From Riptortus pedestris (taxonomy: Eukaryota > Arthropoda > Insecta > Hemiptera > Alydidae), in contig CM032228.1 in NCBI GenBank assembly GCA_019009955.1, positions 176,925,501 to 176,989,500 of the forward strand: 64,000 nt of DNA, in the 5' to 3' direction. The notes beneath the pieces are model-generated. The model made no database searches. It worked only from the letters and a program-made list of their open reading frames with translations, and was not told the DNA's origin. Shown in pieces: positions 1 through 11,970 of this stretch. Made by a program: the position numbers and the translations under genes. How positions within the stretch are numbered: the stretch's first letter is position 1; every line of letters begins with the position of its first letter.

Positions 1-94
1 CTTAATTTCAACATTCAATTAACACCCCTTCTACTCATCGGATTTTTACTTAGAATATAATGTATATGGAGGAGAAATCATTAGTATGTTATAA

Positions 95-122
95 TGCGTG
101 CCTCTGCGTGACGGATTTTTAT
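95..122 (+). repeat. HINE 3'-end fragment
   Basis: A short stretch matches the 3' tip of the HINE family: CTCTGCGTGACGG followed by a run of T. The sequence upstream has only a vague resemblance to the family (GAGAAATC near 72). This is an old, truncated copy, and the call rests on about 25 bp. Confidence 0.4.
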
Positions 123-2198
123 TATATAGAAGTGAATTCGCTAAAAACAATGAAACTCATAGAACTGACTAAAATTGAGTTAGCATTTTGAAGGAGTAGT
201 ATATGAATTTTCCCTAACATTTAAGGTCGTCCTAAGAGAAGATCTACATTTACTTACTTACCTAACCACCCCTTACTTATCTCGGCGAATTGACAAGGGA
301 ATGTTTTTTTCCCCATCTCATCCCATTCATCCACCGCTCCCTCCAACTAACATATATAGCTGTGTAACGTACTTCCGGTATGACGCTGTGATCCGATGGA
401 AGGGGTTGTGTGGAGGACTCATCACAAGAAAAAAATTCATTTATTGGATGTGGCTCCTTGCCAACTTCATTCCAATGCTATTGTTCAACAAGGCACTATC
501 CCTACCACACTTTCCACTTACAAGATTAACCGGAGACTGATTCGATTCCGTTCTCTTTCAGGGAAAGCTATTTGACCCAACTGAGATAATAAATAGTCTG
601 ACTTCGGCCACAGGCGGTCGTAAGAGCCCCTGAAGAGGTGGTAATGGGCTACATAGGGGGGTTTTATCAATAAAAATATATATCTAGACAGTTATCAGTT
701 AAAAATAACCAACTTTTTGTCGAGATGACTTTATATTTGTCAATGATTCAAGCTTTATCGACAGCTATCTTGTTCCCGACTCTAGGTTTTGCCTTACGAC
801 CCAGCGCTAAAAGCGTACTTCTCACGAGGGTAATTCGCCAAAACACACAGCTACTTGAAGGAGTTGGTGTTGAGTAGGACTCATCACCGGCCGATGTTTC
901 AGCGGGATCGGGGGAGGGATCGATGAAGGGAGAGGGTAAACTGAACCTGGAAATGGCCTTCCCCCGTTCAAGTATTTTCAGTAGAGTGGTATAACTTGTT
1001 GGCTGAAAGGTTTCAAGTACGGAGCCTGTTTGCCTCTCTATACTCCTTTCTGACCCAGGTAATCATTTGTCAAAAAGTAGAGTTTGACCAAGTAAACGTT
1101 TCACTGGTGTCCGGGTCAATAGGATTTTTCCTCGAAGGAAGTTGTTTCCACCAAGCTCAATCAGACATTCTACTAAATAACAAGAATGTAGACAGATCTG
1201 AGAGAAACCAGTTTGTGGATATTCGCCTTCTGAGTATTGAAATGTTACCATTACATAAGTTCATTTTTATAAATATCTGGTGACGTGGGCGTTAGTTACC
1301 TCAAAATAATAGTTTCAATCTATATAACTAACGCAATTCCCCCAAAAAAAGTAGTAATGATGAAAATGTGATTCACGAAAAATGAAGTCGAATGGTTTTA
1401 GCTCAAACAGTTGCCATTAAAGATACAAATATAGTCCTGGAGTGCTGTTCAACTGCAAAGTTATAACGTATGAAAGTTCGTATGAATTGATAAAGAAAAA
1501 CTATTGTTCCCTTAAGTAAACATTTGCGATTTCCCTCCAGACTTATATAAAATAATTTTACTGATAATTTCAGAAATAATGTATGGAATGAAGTTAAGGA
1601 TGCCTCAAAAAATATTCACACAAGAATTTAATAATTGTACGATTAGAAGTAGCATGTTAAAAATGAGATCAGAATAGTATGCTTAATTATATAGAATCAA
1701 AAAACGATACATTTTCAATTTTTTTTAGAGAAGGAATTATAATATATTATATTTCACAGTACAAAATATTTGAAAAGTCTTAAACATTCTTAAAGTATTA
1801 TAAGCAATCATGCATTAATATATCGCTAAAATAGACAAAAACATCCCCATACTCTTTTCTCTGACGCGGATTTCAAAGACCATCATGGGAGTAGCTACTA
1901 GAGTTACTTTACTGAGAAAACCTACTACAATTACACAGCAGTGTTGTTGGCAGTGAAGATTATTGTGTACTTGAAGAGAGAAAAAGACGTCCAATTCTAC
2001 TACAATTACGTAACTTTTAACCTTTTAACTTTTAATTTATATTACGGAGAACAACTACTACAGTTACTTCACTCAGAATACCTATTGCAGTTATGTTAGT
2101 TATGAAGATCAATTCAAATTCATTTGCCGAGTTCGCTCAGAGAAAATTGGCAATTACTGTTGTATGATCCCATAATTGCCGAAAAAAAACATTAAATT
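123..2198. other. Unassigned DNA without a recognised gene
   Basis: No gene or repeat family is recognised. Base composition rises in GC around 770-980, where several CpG and a donor-like GAGG|GTAAAC (near 936) occur. A 95-codon open frame at 996-1283 (+) has no recognisable domain and no codon bias, so I do not call it a gene. The rest is AT-rich simple sequence. Confidence 0.5.
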
Positions 2199-2258
2199 TC
2201 CATCGACCTTACCTATGATGAACGAAAATGAGGTCCGATCAAATTTATACATACAAAA
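2199..2258 (+). repeat. HINE internal fragment
   Basis: About 60 bp match the block that normally lies between the HINE 5' end and its microsatellite: CCATCGACCTTACC, then GACGAAAATGAGGTCC-like sequence. Neither end is present. It is a degenerate fragment. Confidence 0.6.
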
Positions 2259-2591
2259 CGAGTTCTACTTATAACGATTACTCGATACCAGAGTAATCGG
2301 TGACATCGTAAAAGTCACGAAAAATATATATTATCCGAATTTTCTATAGTACTAGTATTCGGTACTGCAAATGATGCAAGTAGTCAGATCAGTCTGAAGC
2401 AGGGAGGAAATATGTAATTTCTAAGATCTCTTCGCAGGGCAAACGGTACTACCAATATGCCCCAATATTTCTTCGTCTTTACGAGCGCTAAAATTCGACA
2501 GCTACTCAGCTATCTACTTCAGGTTGATCGTTACTCCTGCTGTGGTGTGATCGCAGCACAGGGAATCAATGCTGGTCTATTACTACCAATA

Positions 2592-2616
2592 TTTTTTTTT
2601 TGGGGGGGGGGGGGGG
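2592..2616. repeat. T10-G15 homopolymer junction
   Basis: A run of 10 T is followed directly by a run of 15 G. Its length in the assembly is likely uncertain, because homopolymers this long are error-prone in sequencing. A 61-codon frame crossing it (2457-2642) is therefore not a credible gene. Confidence 0.9.
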
Positions 2617-2787
2617 TAGAACAACTCGAAACTAGTGGATAGGATGGAACATTATACATATTTATTAGATCGAACCGCTGGAGCGGCTGCCAGAGTATAT
2701 TCAAAGAAAATGAGTATGATAAGGCAACAACGGGGAAATAAATACCTAGGAGTTAACTTTGAAGGCAGAATTACGGTCAAGAAGAAG

Positions 2788-3223
2788 AAAGTCCGTCACG
2801 CAGGTGCTGCGTAAACTAAGCAGATTTCCCACGTGAAGTTTTACAATAAAGAAATTTCACGAGAGCCGAACAGTTAAGAAAACGGCCGACCTAGCTTTTG
2901 GCGGGAAACACTCTCATCCGTTATCCGCCCTGATTTCATAAAAATGCAAATATCTCGGTTAATATTCAAGATAGAGAATAAATGTATATAACAATATTTA
3001 TAGTAAATTTAATTTTCAATAAGATTGATTCTATACAATTTTTCGATCCGACGTATAGTAACGGAAATATTTCGAATTTTAGAAAATCCTCCTCTCTAAA
3101 TCTCCCCTCCCACTGGTCCGATTTCAGCCATTAACGAACTTGATCTTTCTTTTTACATAAAACGACTAAATATCGAGTTTGGTAACGATCAAACAAAAAT
3201 TGCAACCGCTAGAGCGGTAACAG

Positions 3224-3289
<66 letters not shown>

Positions 3290-3415
3290 TTTTGAACGGA
3301 CCTCATTTTCGTCATCCAGTAGGTAGGATCGATGGACATTTGATGAAAAATTTCGAAAATTCCGTCATGAGTACAACCTCAATAGCTGATTTCCCTTAAG
3401 GGAAATCTGCTAAAA
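2788..3415 (-). mobile_element. HINE (Helentron-like non-autonomous element), complete copy
   Basis: This copy shows the whole family architecture. Read on the minus strand, the 5' tip is TTTTAGCAG within the palindrome GATTTCCCTTAAGGGAAATC (3388-3407). A (TA)n array lies at 3228-3286. A conserved internal body follows with CGCTCTAGCGG-type sequence, an oligo-G block and TTAATATTCAAG-like sequence. The 3' side carries GGGAAATCTGCT, then the hairpin arms ACGCAG/CTGCGT (one loop change here), then GACGGAC and T. The inverted copies AGCAGATTTCCC and GGGAAATCTGCT are terminal at one end and subterminal at the other. That asymmetry is typical of Helentrons and DINE-1. There is no coding capacity. 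Family assignment is by structure, not by a database match. Confidence 0.8.
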
Positions 3416-4562
3416 ATGAGCCTTATACAGGAAAATAATATAGATAAATTAACGGCAATTGAAAGCGAATCAAAAATTAGTATAAATGAAATCAAGATTT
3501 TTAGACTACCTTGTCTAACCCTTTTAATAAGTGCCATTGTAAGATCTTTGAAGTTGGTTTCAAAGGAAATGTTGGCAAGATTATCATGGATAAAGTGAAA
3601 TAAAATTGTTCTTACCTACTCAATGACCACTGGATTTATTTTAGGCCCTAAGAAGCAAACCTGAGCTTGGATTTATTCGTGCTAAGTGGGGGACGTATTT
3701 TGAGCCTACAAATATCTCTCTTCGGACGTCTTCTGAATAATAATGAAATTATTTATGAAGTCAGGAATCTGGAAGAAGAGATGAAAACGTTTTGTGTAAA
3801 TTTATGATATTCGGGGCCTAATTGTGTTAGAAGAATGAGAAGGAGCCCGAGAGAGAACAGCTTTGAATGCTGGTCTAATCTGCTCTCGAAGGGAAAAGGC
3901 GGTCCTCTTTGTTCTCAATGCACTAAAGCTAACTGTTAATTGACTACAAAGATTGGCTTTTCCCGCGGCCAGTCCTCACTTACAATCAAAGTGAATTGTA
4001 GCTGTATTCTCCCGAAAAACCTTTCAGGTAAAATCCCTGATTACCAATGCAGTGCTCTCAGCGAGCCTGAAACTTTTTCGCCACATCCTGAGATATAAAA
4101 ACCTAAACATTTAATGCTAACCTATTTAGCTGTGCTGTTTTACAAGAAGTATCCTGCTCAAATGATATTGGCTCAAACAAACGTGCAGACATCATAGTCA
4201 CAGCCGGTATTCAGTATTCAGATTTTTGGCTTGCTACAGAGAAAAGGCAGTTGGGGACATTGAATTGAGAATAGAAAGCTAAATCCCATGATTAAAAGAA
4301 ACATACAACGTTAATGTCATAATGCCGTGAATTGAGAGAGGGAGATAATAATATCACAGCCCTCCTTCTCTGCATGAGCTAAATCTATTTATTAACTTTA
4401 AACACTGTACCTTAACTAAGTTATATATATATACCTATAATTACTCTATCTACTTTAGTGATACGATATAACAGAATTAATATATGATATATATCATCTA
4501 CATCTAACCCTACTCCAGAATTATATACTAACTTAATCTATAATGTTTGGGGAGTATCTGTC
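3416..4562. other. Unassigned DNA without a recognised gene
   Basis: No repeat family or gene is recognised. The stretch 3800-4090 is less AT-rich than its surroundings and holds short purine-rich blocks, but no open frame of note. A short (TA)n lies near 4423-4433. Confidence 0.5.
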
Positions 4563-4600
4563 TATAAGAGAGGGTACATAGTAGGGACCAAAGTCAACAC
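4563..4600 (+). promoter_or_regulatory. Candidate TATA/Inr core promoter
   Basis: TATAAGAG starts at 4563, and GTCAACA places a possible start base A at 4596, 33 bp downstream. This is the usual TATA-to-start spacing in animals. An ATG at 4621 opens a 42-codon frame (4621-4749), which starts MLHSVYCHIS and has no recognised domain. The match to the insect Inr (TCAGT) is partial. Without transcript data this may be chance. Confidence 0.25.
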
Positions 4601-4749
4601 ACGCATCAGAGCTAGTACCTATGTTGCACTCTGTCTATTGTCACATTTCGAACTCAGCAGTCAGTAGTCTGTTTACCTTTCCCCTTCATTCTGTTGAATA
4701 CTTTGTTCCAACGATTTACAATATTCCGATTGATTCTAACTATTTATAA

Positions 4750-6285
4750 TATTTGTGGTCCTACACGACACTACAGTGATCATATGGGAAGTGATCGGGG
4801 ATCTTTCTACTTGGGAGGAAGAGGGAACCACCTCAGAAGGTGGAAGGATATCTTAGAAAATTCATCCTCAACTGAGTCTTTTATGCGAATCATCAAATGG
4901 TGAATTACTATCAATACTTGTTTAAAAGTCAAACCTAGAATAAAGAAGAATGTTCAAACGAATATTCAAATAAAGCTACTAAAATAATAATACCTAAATA
5001 ACCACCATGTTTCTAAAAAAAAAAAAATGTTTTTAATTAAATTTCAGGGGGTTTGACTCACTCTCTCTTTAATTTAATGCCCTTCTGGTTATCGAAACTA
5101 CACTGGAAACTAAACATTGATGACCAACTACATTTTAAGCACGTTACCAATTCAACTTTCTAACCAATTCAAGTATAAATCGATATAATAATGAAAAATA
5201 AAAATAATTATACACCATAAATGTGGTTATTTTGATTCCAAATGAGTCTATTATAATTGAAGTAAAAGCCTGTTTTTTGATGTGATGCCAAAACGCATGC
5301 AAAAATTATGGTTTAGGGGTTAGGTATTTTAAATATTAGTCAAAATAAAGGGATTACATTTTTTCAACCCCTCTAATCAGTTTAAATAATTTATGATATG
5401 ATATGTATTTACAAAAATCAATGGAGTACATATTACGTCGAAGTTTTAATATAGTATATTCTTTGGTTTTTGTAATTAAAAGGATATTGCACTTTTATTG
5501 GATTCCTTAACAATTAATTGCTATAAAGCACATCAATTTTTGTTTTAATAAAAAATAATTGAACGTTAATATTCTTTATGCTCAGGCATCTCTGAAAACT
5601 ATTACTCTTCATTCTCAGTACGGGAGGGGGGGTTGTGCCTCTTTTCTAGGTGTTTAACTTGGATTAAACTGTACAGTGCATAAAGGTCACATGTGTGCTG
5701 AACTTGAAGTACATCAATAGTTATTACGGGCACTAACGAATTATAGATCATCAGACAAATCCCTTTCCATCTCAACATTAGGAATGGTGTACGGACTTCA
5801 TCCAGAGACGTCGAAGAAGTAAAATATTTACCGTATATGAATAGTTAAGAGAGCTTGAGGTTGTTTGAATTGCCATTAGCGACGGCGGTTGCATTTGGGG
5901 GTTTCAATATTGAGGGATGAAAGTTTGAAGTGGTGTGTGGGGCGAAAAGGGTGAGAGGGCCTGAAGTTTTCAGCACCAGCTGAAGGCGGGAGGATAACCA
6001 AACACTCAATTTGGGCAACCGCAGGGGGAAGGCCCATGACTATTGGGAGTCACGGACAGGGTCGAGGAACCTTATAAATTTTAAATTCACTCCCCCTTCC
6101 AGCCCACCTCCTCACTTCGATTCTCTCTAGTAGGCTAAGAGTCCTTCTTCGCAGTTAACAATTCAACTGACGACCTAGGATTCATAATTTATTTGTCTAT
6201 CTGTTTACCACGGGCTTTCTGCTTTGCTAATATACATTCACGGCTATGGTAAGCACTTTTATTTAGAATCTCAATAATGAAATAC
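4750..6285. other. Unassigned DNA with a GC-richer block
   Basis: Mostly AT-rich sequence without recognised repeats. The block 5880-6130 is richer in G and C and could be regulatory. It holds TTCAGCACCAGCTGAA (5974-5989, containing an E-box CAGCTG) and a TATAAA at 6073 followed by a pyrimidine-rich stretch. No open frame is supported here. Confidence 0.4.
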
Positions 6286-7090
6286 AAAGTCCGTCACACA
6301 GGGGGTGCTTAAACTAAGCAGATTCCCCTCGTGATGATTAAAAATACAAAAATCTATAAAATGGTAACACAAGAGCACCGTCAATATCAAGAGAATAAAT
6401 ACAAACGATAATAACGATAATAAAACACATCCAGACAGAGAGCACCTGAAACGTATACAAAAAAGTGTGCCAACTTCTCTTACAGGAAAGAAGAACAATT
6501 ACGGAAATATATCAGAATATAGCATATTAATTTTTTTTTTAAATATTTACTATATCTAGTACTGTAATTTATAATGGATCAGAATAATTTTGATCTCAAT
6601 CAATCGAATTATAGTAGTTCAAGAATTTAAGAAAGGGGGGGGGGGGTCACAAGAACATATTTGCATGTATCTCGTATAATAAATGTCTCTTGAAAACAAT
6701 ATTTGGTACTCAAGCGTCGAATGATGTGCTTTATTACATAACAGAGTATTGTTTATGTAACATGAGTAGAAGTGGGGGGGGGGGTGCTGAAGGCTGAAAA
6801 CTGAAAAATTCAAATATCTCGGTTAATATTCAAGATAGGGAAAACGTATACAATACAATATTTATAGTACATTCAATTTTCTGTCGGATTGATTCTATAC
6901 ATTTTTTCGATCCGATTTATAGTAACGGAGATATTTTGAATTTTCGAAAATCACCACCTCGAACCCCCCCCCCCTCCTACTTGTCCGATTTCAGCCGTTA
7001 ATGAACTTGATCTGTCTTTTTACATAAAACGTTTAAATATCGAGTTTGGTAACGATCAAACAAAAATGGTGATCGATAGAGCGTTAACAG

Positions 7091-7146
<56 letters not shown>

Positions 7147-7268
7147 GAACGGACCTTATTTTCGTCATCTCCTGGGTAGGATTGATGGACATTTGAAGAA
7201 TTTTTTTCGAAATCGCGTTCTGAGTACGACCTCAATAGCTGATTTCCCTTAAGGGAAATCTGCTAAAA
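6286..7268 (-). mobile_element. HINE, long subfamily, complete copy
   Basis: Both ends are present: the 3' tip AGTCCGTCAC at 6289 and the 5' palindrome with CTAAAA at 7263-7268. (TA)n lies at 7094-7140. Compared with the 2788 copy it carries about 300 extra bp (roughly 6480-6790), with ATATATCAGAATATA, an oligo-G run near 6637-6646 and ATGTATCTCGTATAATAAA. The same extra module occurs in the copies at 25532 and 38558, so these define a long subfamily. A GGGGGGGGG run occurs again near 6774-6783. No protein-coding capacity is seen. Confidence 0.8.
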
Positions 7269-9164
7269 TACTTTAAATAAATTAATTGAAAACCGATGAA
7301 GATTTTAAATACCTAACGCAACTGAAATATGTATTGATGAAACTAATAATATATTAAATGAAATAATTACAAATTCCAATATTTAATACAAATCATATGT
7401 TTTTATAACATAGGAAACCATACTAAATACAAATTTAATAAATAACGTTTATTAATGGCGTTAATGTACACCAGAATCAAGATTAAATTATAAACAAAAT
7501 TATTTGTTTCTTATGGTTTTGGGGCGAAAAACTACTAGGTTATCATCGCCCGGTAATATCTACAACTCTCGGTTTGGATAAGTACCTGCATTTTGTGAGT
7601 AAATTGTGTTTATGTAAGTTCTAAATATTGTTATATCCTCATCTATATCGCCATTTGAAATTTAACGATATAAAGCAGGATACAACAAATTTCTTTATAA
7701 GAAATTGTAATTTAAATTTTATTTGTGTTTTAATGTTTTTATACAAATAAATTTTTTTTTTATAAAATTAAATAATTCATCCAGCTATTTATGGTCATCC
7801 CCAAGGGCCACGCTATATTATTGAAAATATTGCATTCGTTTCAAATATTTGTATACGTATGGCATTATATTAATATATGGTAGGTAGTTAAATTTCTGTT
7901 ACACTTTCAAAATATTGGTGGTTGGTCATTTGTCATAGGATAACTATGCGTAAATCTTGTGGGGCCTATTCGGAGTCTTCCTTATACTACTTCATCCATT
8001 ATTATTATTTATTATAAACAAGATTAATAAAAATATTATTAAAAACAATAAATAACAATAAAACTATTATTTATTTAACTAAATTTTATATTTATTTAAT
8101 TGTTTTAATCCAGCTGGTAAACATAGAGTCGAAGGCTAAATTCACGTATGAACAACTGTGTTTGTCACTAAATAAAGTCCTTAGTCCCAACTTCCGATTG
8201 AAAAGAATTATGCCATAGCAGCATAATGTGGAAGCCAATAATCAACATTTCAATAAATATATTTATATTAAATTTCCAATTTAAAAGAAGTTTCCATTAT
8301 CTTCAATAACATATTAGGTATTATAAATATTGATACAAAGTCAACATAGAAATTTCAATATATTGGTGCGCGTGAACCGACAGGGCCACGTCAGAGTATA
8401 AAAATAGTGATGGATGGGACAAAACTCTGAAAGTAAAAATGGATAATTTTTTTTACTTAGCTTTTTCTTTAAATTTGCAAGTGAAAAAAAAATTGATCCA
8501 GTTTATATTATATTTATTATATTATCCAGTAGGCATATAATATAAAACAACTTGCATAGCATGCGGAATGAAACAAATATTCAAAACGGATTTTACAAAA
8601 AAGCATCTGAAAAATTTAAACCACAAACTCATCATCTTTAAAGTTGAAGGTTTGAATAAGTAATGATACATAAGCAACGGAATACAAAGAATAATAAATC
8701 CTTGCATTTTATTATGGTTAAAATAACATTAATAACACTTTCTGAGATAACCTTTTTAGCTTTATTCTTGGTTGTAATAATTCTGTTTTTCAAAAGTTTA
8801 AAACTACACTATTTATTTTAATAGTTTATAGCATTAGAAGAATTCTAATTGGAATTTTATCTAATCAGAATATATAATAATCCGATTTTGACTAGACTAA
8901 GAAGGTATTTCCTATTGATAATTTTACAAATTTAAGGATAGCCGTTTAATATTTCTCCCCCGATTTAGAGAAAAACTTTTTTGTAGGTGAGGATAAGAAA
9001 CCACTACAGGATCTTATATTAAATATTTTTCAAACAGAGATACCTAAACAAGTTCTTCTGTGTTTTTTTTTTCAAATTTTAATCCATAAATGACTTTATA
9101 GTATTATAATTATGAAAAACATAAGGCTATTTTAAATACGATGAGGTATGTAGAAAACTAAAAA
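7269..9164. other. AT-rich unassigned DNA
   Basis: Very AT-rich, with poly-A and poly-T runs and ATT repeats (for example near 7999-8012). TATAAAAATA at 8397 follows a short GC-richer segment, but no initiator lies at the expected distance. No gene or repeat family is recognised. Confidence 0.5.
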
Positions 9165-9338
9165 TATTATTATTTAATAACGTCCACTTTTGCTAGTATG
9201 ACAAATTGGGAAGGTTTATCTACAGGTTACCACCTTTTAGCAGATTTCCCTTAAGGTACTCATGACGCGATTTTCGAAAAATGTCTTCATATGTCCATCG
9301 ATCCTACCCAGGAGATGACGAAAATGAGGTCCGTTCAA

Positions 9339-9394
<56 letters not shown>

Positions 9395-9966
9395 CTGTTA
9401 ACACTCTAGCGGTGGCAATTTTTGTTTAATCGTCACCAAACTCGGTATTTAATCGTTTTATGTAAAAAGGAAGATCAAGTTCGTTAACGGCTGAAATCGG
9501 ACCAGTGGGAGGGGGGGTTTAGAGGGGGGATTTTCAAAAATTCGAAATATCTCCGTTATTATGCATGGGATCAAAACATTGTATAGAACCAATCTTATTG
9601 CAAATTAAATTTACTATAAATATTGTTCTATACATTTATTCTGTATCTTGAATATTAACCGAGATATTTGCATATGTATTCTGTGTGTTGTCGCCAGGAT
9701 TCGGCAATGTTCGGACTTTCCGCCAAGAGCTCAGGCGGCCGTTTCCTTAACTATTCGTTCCTCGTGATTAGGTTTAGAGGTTTCTTACTAGTACAGTTGT
9801 TATTAGGCAGATTTCTCTACTGTAAAACTTCACGTGGGAAATCAGCTTAGTTTACGCAGCCCCTGCGAGACGGACTTTTTTTAAGCCAAAGTGGGACTAC
9901 GGATTTTATTTAATGAGTTCGTCACTATATATATTCCTATTTACCGAACCACTCGATGATGAGTTA
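9165..9966 (-). repeat. tRNA-derived SINE split by a HINE
   Basis: The SINE 3' part (tail, AACGTCCACTTTT, TATCTACAGGTTACCACC) occupies 9165-9238. Its continuation (AAGCCAAAGTGGGACT, then TTATTTAATGAGTTCGTCAC) occupies about 9879-9966. Between them lies a complete HINE. The break falls in the SINE's internal CTTTTC tract. The tRNA-like head is lost or degraded beyond 9960. The SINE was therefore resident before the HINE arrived. Confidence 0.8.
9235..9878 (+). mobile_element. HINE nested in a SINE
   Basis: It begins TTTTAGCAGATTTCCC (9235) and ends GACGGACTTTT (9878), with (TA)n at 9342-9391. The right arm of the 5' palindrome and the next few bases are missing: TTCCCTTAAGG runs straight into TACTCATGACG. 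The 3' half is intact, with GGGAAATC near 9837 (one change later in the motif), then the hairpin, then GACGGAC. The host SINE shows the insertion point exactly: its CTTTTC tract was opened with no clear duplication beyond T residues. Confidence 0.85.
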
Positions 9967-10487
9967 CATTTTTAAATTAGAAAGCGATATTAGAAATGCA
10001 TTCTTAAAAATGAACTATATAATTATGCAAATATGTAAGCTATTTTATTGAGTGAAATGTTAAACACGTATTTCAACAAATAAAACGCATTACAACAACA
10101 AATTACTTGTGGGGCTTAAACAAAATACATAAAACCTATGCTCACAAAAAGTAGCACTATAAGTTATTCAAAAATAAATAAACAAATTTTAGGTGAGCTG
10201 TACCCGAAATTTCGTCAAGTCCTATGACTTGGGCCACACAGATGCCTATTCAGTTAAGACTGTTATATACATTTCTTGCGTCCGTAAAATATTTTCTGTG
10301 TGTCATTTGTACGAGTGGCCTATCTTATAATTATTCTTAGACGTAGAGAATATATTCTTACATTAGAGTTATTCTTTAGACTTTCTTGGTTATTTCAATT
10401 AACCTTATTACCTTATAATAACTCGAATATCCTGAAAATTGGTTGCTGCGGTTCCAAATTGTGCCATTTATGGATTTCAAATTCATC
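9967..10487. other. AT-rich unassigned DNA
   Basis: No repeat family or gene is recognised. A 74-codon frame starting at 10300 runs into the following HINE and has no recognisable features. Confidence 0.5.
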
Positions 10488-10609
10488 TTTTAGCAGATTT
10501 CCCTTTAGGGAAATCAGCTATTGAGGTCGTACTCATGACGCGAGTTTCGAAAAATGTCCTCAAATGTCCATCGATCCTACCCAGGAGATGACGAAAATGA
10601 GGTCCGTTC

Positions 10610-10672
<63 letters not shown>

Positions 10673-10677
<5 letters not shown>

Positions 10678-11915
10678 GTAACCTCTGTCTGTACATTGAT
10701 TTTTTTCGCGAAATTTCACGATAACTTTTCGTTTCACATGTCATAGACACCATATCTGCATTTTGTTTCTTTCGTGTATGTTTGTTTGTTTGTTTGTTTG
10801 TTTGTTACCTTTTCACGCATAAACGGCTAAACCGAATTTTATGAAACTTGGTATTTATATTACTACTAACCCAACTTAGACTTTAGGCTATATTAATTTT
10901 CTCTGAGACGAATAGGAGTGGGGGTTATAAAAGAAGCCTGAAATTAAAAATAGCGATATTTCGTTTCCTATTGCTTTTTCAGCAAATATGCACATAACAA
11001 AAGTTGTTTATTTTGTAATTTAGAGTAACGTTTGTTATATGCACTTTTGCCGTATACGGAAGTATAAATGAGTTATACGCTAAAAACTATAGCGGGAGTC
11101 CACCATTTTATTTGGCACAAAAGACTCAACCGAACTAAACCAAACTCGCTATGTGAATTAATACTAACTATTTCCTTATAATAAGCCATACTAACATTTC
11201 TAGGGACGGGCAGGAGGGGGGGTTATAAGAGAGGCCTGAAATTAAAAATAGCGATATTTCGTTTCCTATTGCTTTTTCAGCAAATATGCACATAACAAAA
11301 GTTGTTTATTTTGTTATTTAGAGTAACTTTTGTTATATGCACTTTTGCCGTATACGGAAGCATAAATGAGTTATACGCTATAAACTATAGCGGGAGTCCA
11401 CAATTTTATTTGGCACTAAAGACTCAACCGAATTAAACCAAACTCGGTATGAGAATTAGTACTAACGCCTTCATGATAATAAGCTATACTAGCATTTCTA
11501 GGGACGGGCAGGATTGGGGGTTATAAGGGAGGCCTGAAATTAAAAATAGTGATTACCTATTGGGGTTTCGGCAAATATGCACATAACAAAAGTTGTTTAT
11601 TTTGTTATTTAGAGAAATTTGCTCAACACTTCTTTTCAATATGAACTACTAGGTACCTCACCTGAAAAAATTAATTCAAATGTATGTTAATATTTTCTCC
11701 TTAATAATTCAAATCTATGCACAGGAAACGCGAAATATGGGGGACAGTGAAGTCTTACATAAAAAATTAATTTTATTATTAACAAATCCACAGAAACGAC
11801 GGGTATTAACCCTAAACACTGGGACGGGTAAAAGCCTTGCCATCAAAAATTGTAAAAAATACCATCAACATTCAGCCTTAAATGAATTCCCGAGCGAAGC
11901 CGGGTATCTGAGCTA

Positions 11916-11916
<1 letters not shown>
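10673..11916 (+). mobile_element. Non-autonomous Helitron inside HINE microsatellite
   Basis: The 3' end is classical: the hairpin CCCGAGCGAAGCCGGG (11889-11904) pairs as CCCG-GC/GC-CGGG with one bulged A and a GAA loop. It is followed by TATCTGAGCTAG and a T from the target (11917). The 5' end merges into (TA)n, so its TC terminus cannot be placed; the first unique sequence is AAAATTGTAACCTCTGTCTG. The 5' region has (GTTT)n near 10785-10804, then ACGCATAAACGGCTAAACCG, a motif common in arthropod Helitrons. No Rep or helicase domain is visible. The 79-codon frame at 11680-11916 ends in the terminal hairpin and is not a gene. Confidence 0.75.
10830..11620 (+). repeat. 298-bp tandem repeat within the Helitron
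   Basis: Units start at about 10830, 11128 and 11426 (anchor AACCGAA...AAACT), so the period is 298 bp, with two full units and one partial. Anchors such as GAAATTAAAAATAG recur at about 10940, 11238 and 11536. The Helitron at 56879-57492 contains a similar internal duplication with about 280-bp spacing, so the duplication is probably old in this family. Confidence 0.8.

Positions 11917-11970
<54 letters not shown>

Noticed and set aside
2788..3415. Classification of HINE as a cut-and-paste MITE with terminal inverted repeats
   Set aside because: The inverted repeats are terminal at one end and subterminal at the other, and nested insertions show no target-site duplication.
3416..3598. 60-codon frame directly after a HINE
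   Set aside because: Short, AT-driven, no domain and no splice or promoter signal.
6998..7192. Open frames with long IYIYIY runs (also at 10483, 10564, 19392, 28286, 45854, 53308 and 56717)
   Set aside because: These are translations of (TA)n microsatellites and HINE sequence, not genes.
10785..10804. CRISPR-like or regulatory array of GTTT repeats
   Set aside because: It is a simple repeat at the usual place in the 5' part of arthropod Helitrons.
11680..11916. GTGKS motif in an open frame, resembling a Walker A of a Helitron helicase
   Set aside because: The first glycine of GxxxxGK[ST] is missing, no other helicase motif is present, and the frame runs into the non-coding terminal hairpin of the Helitron.
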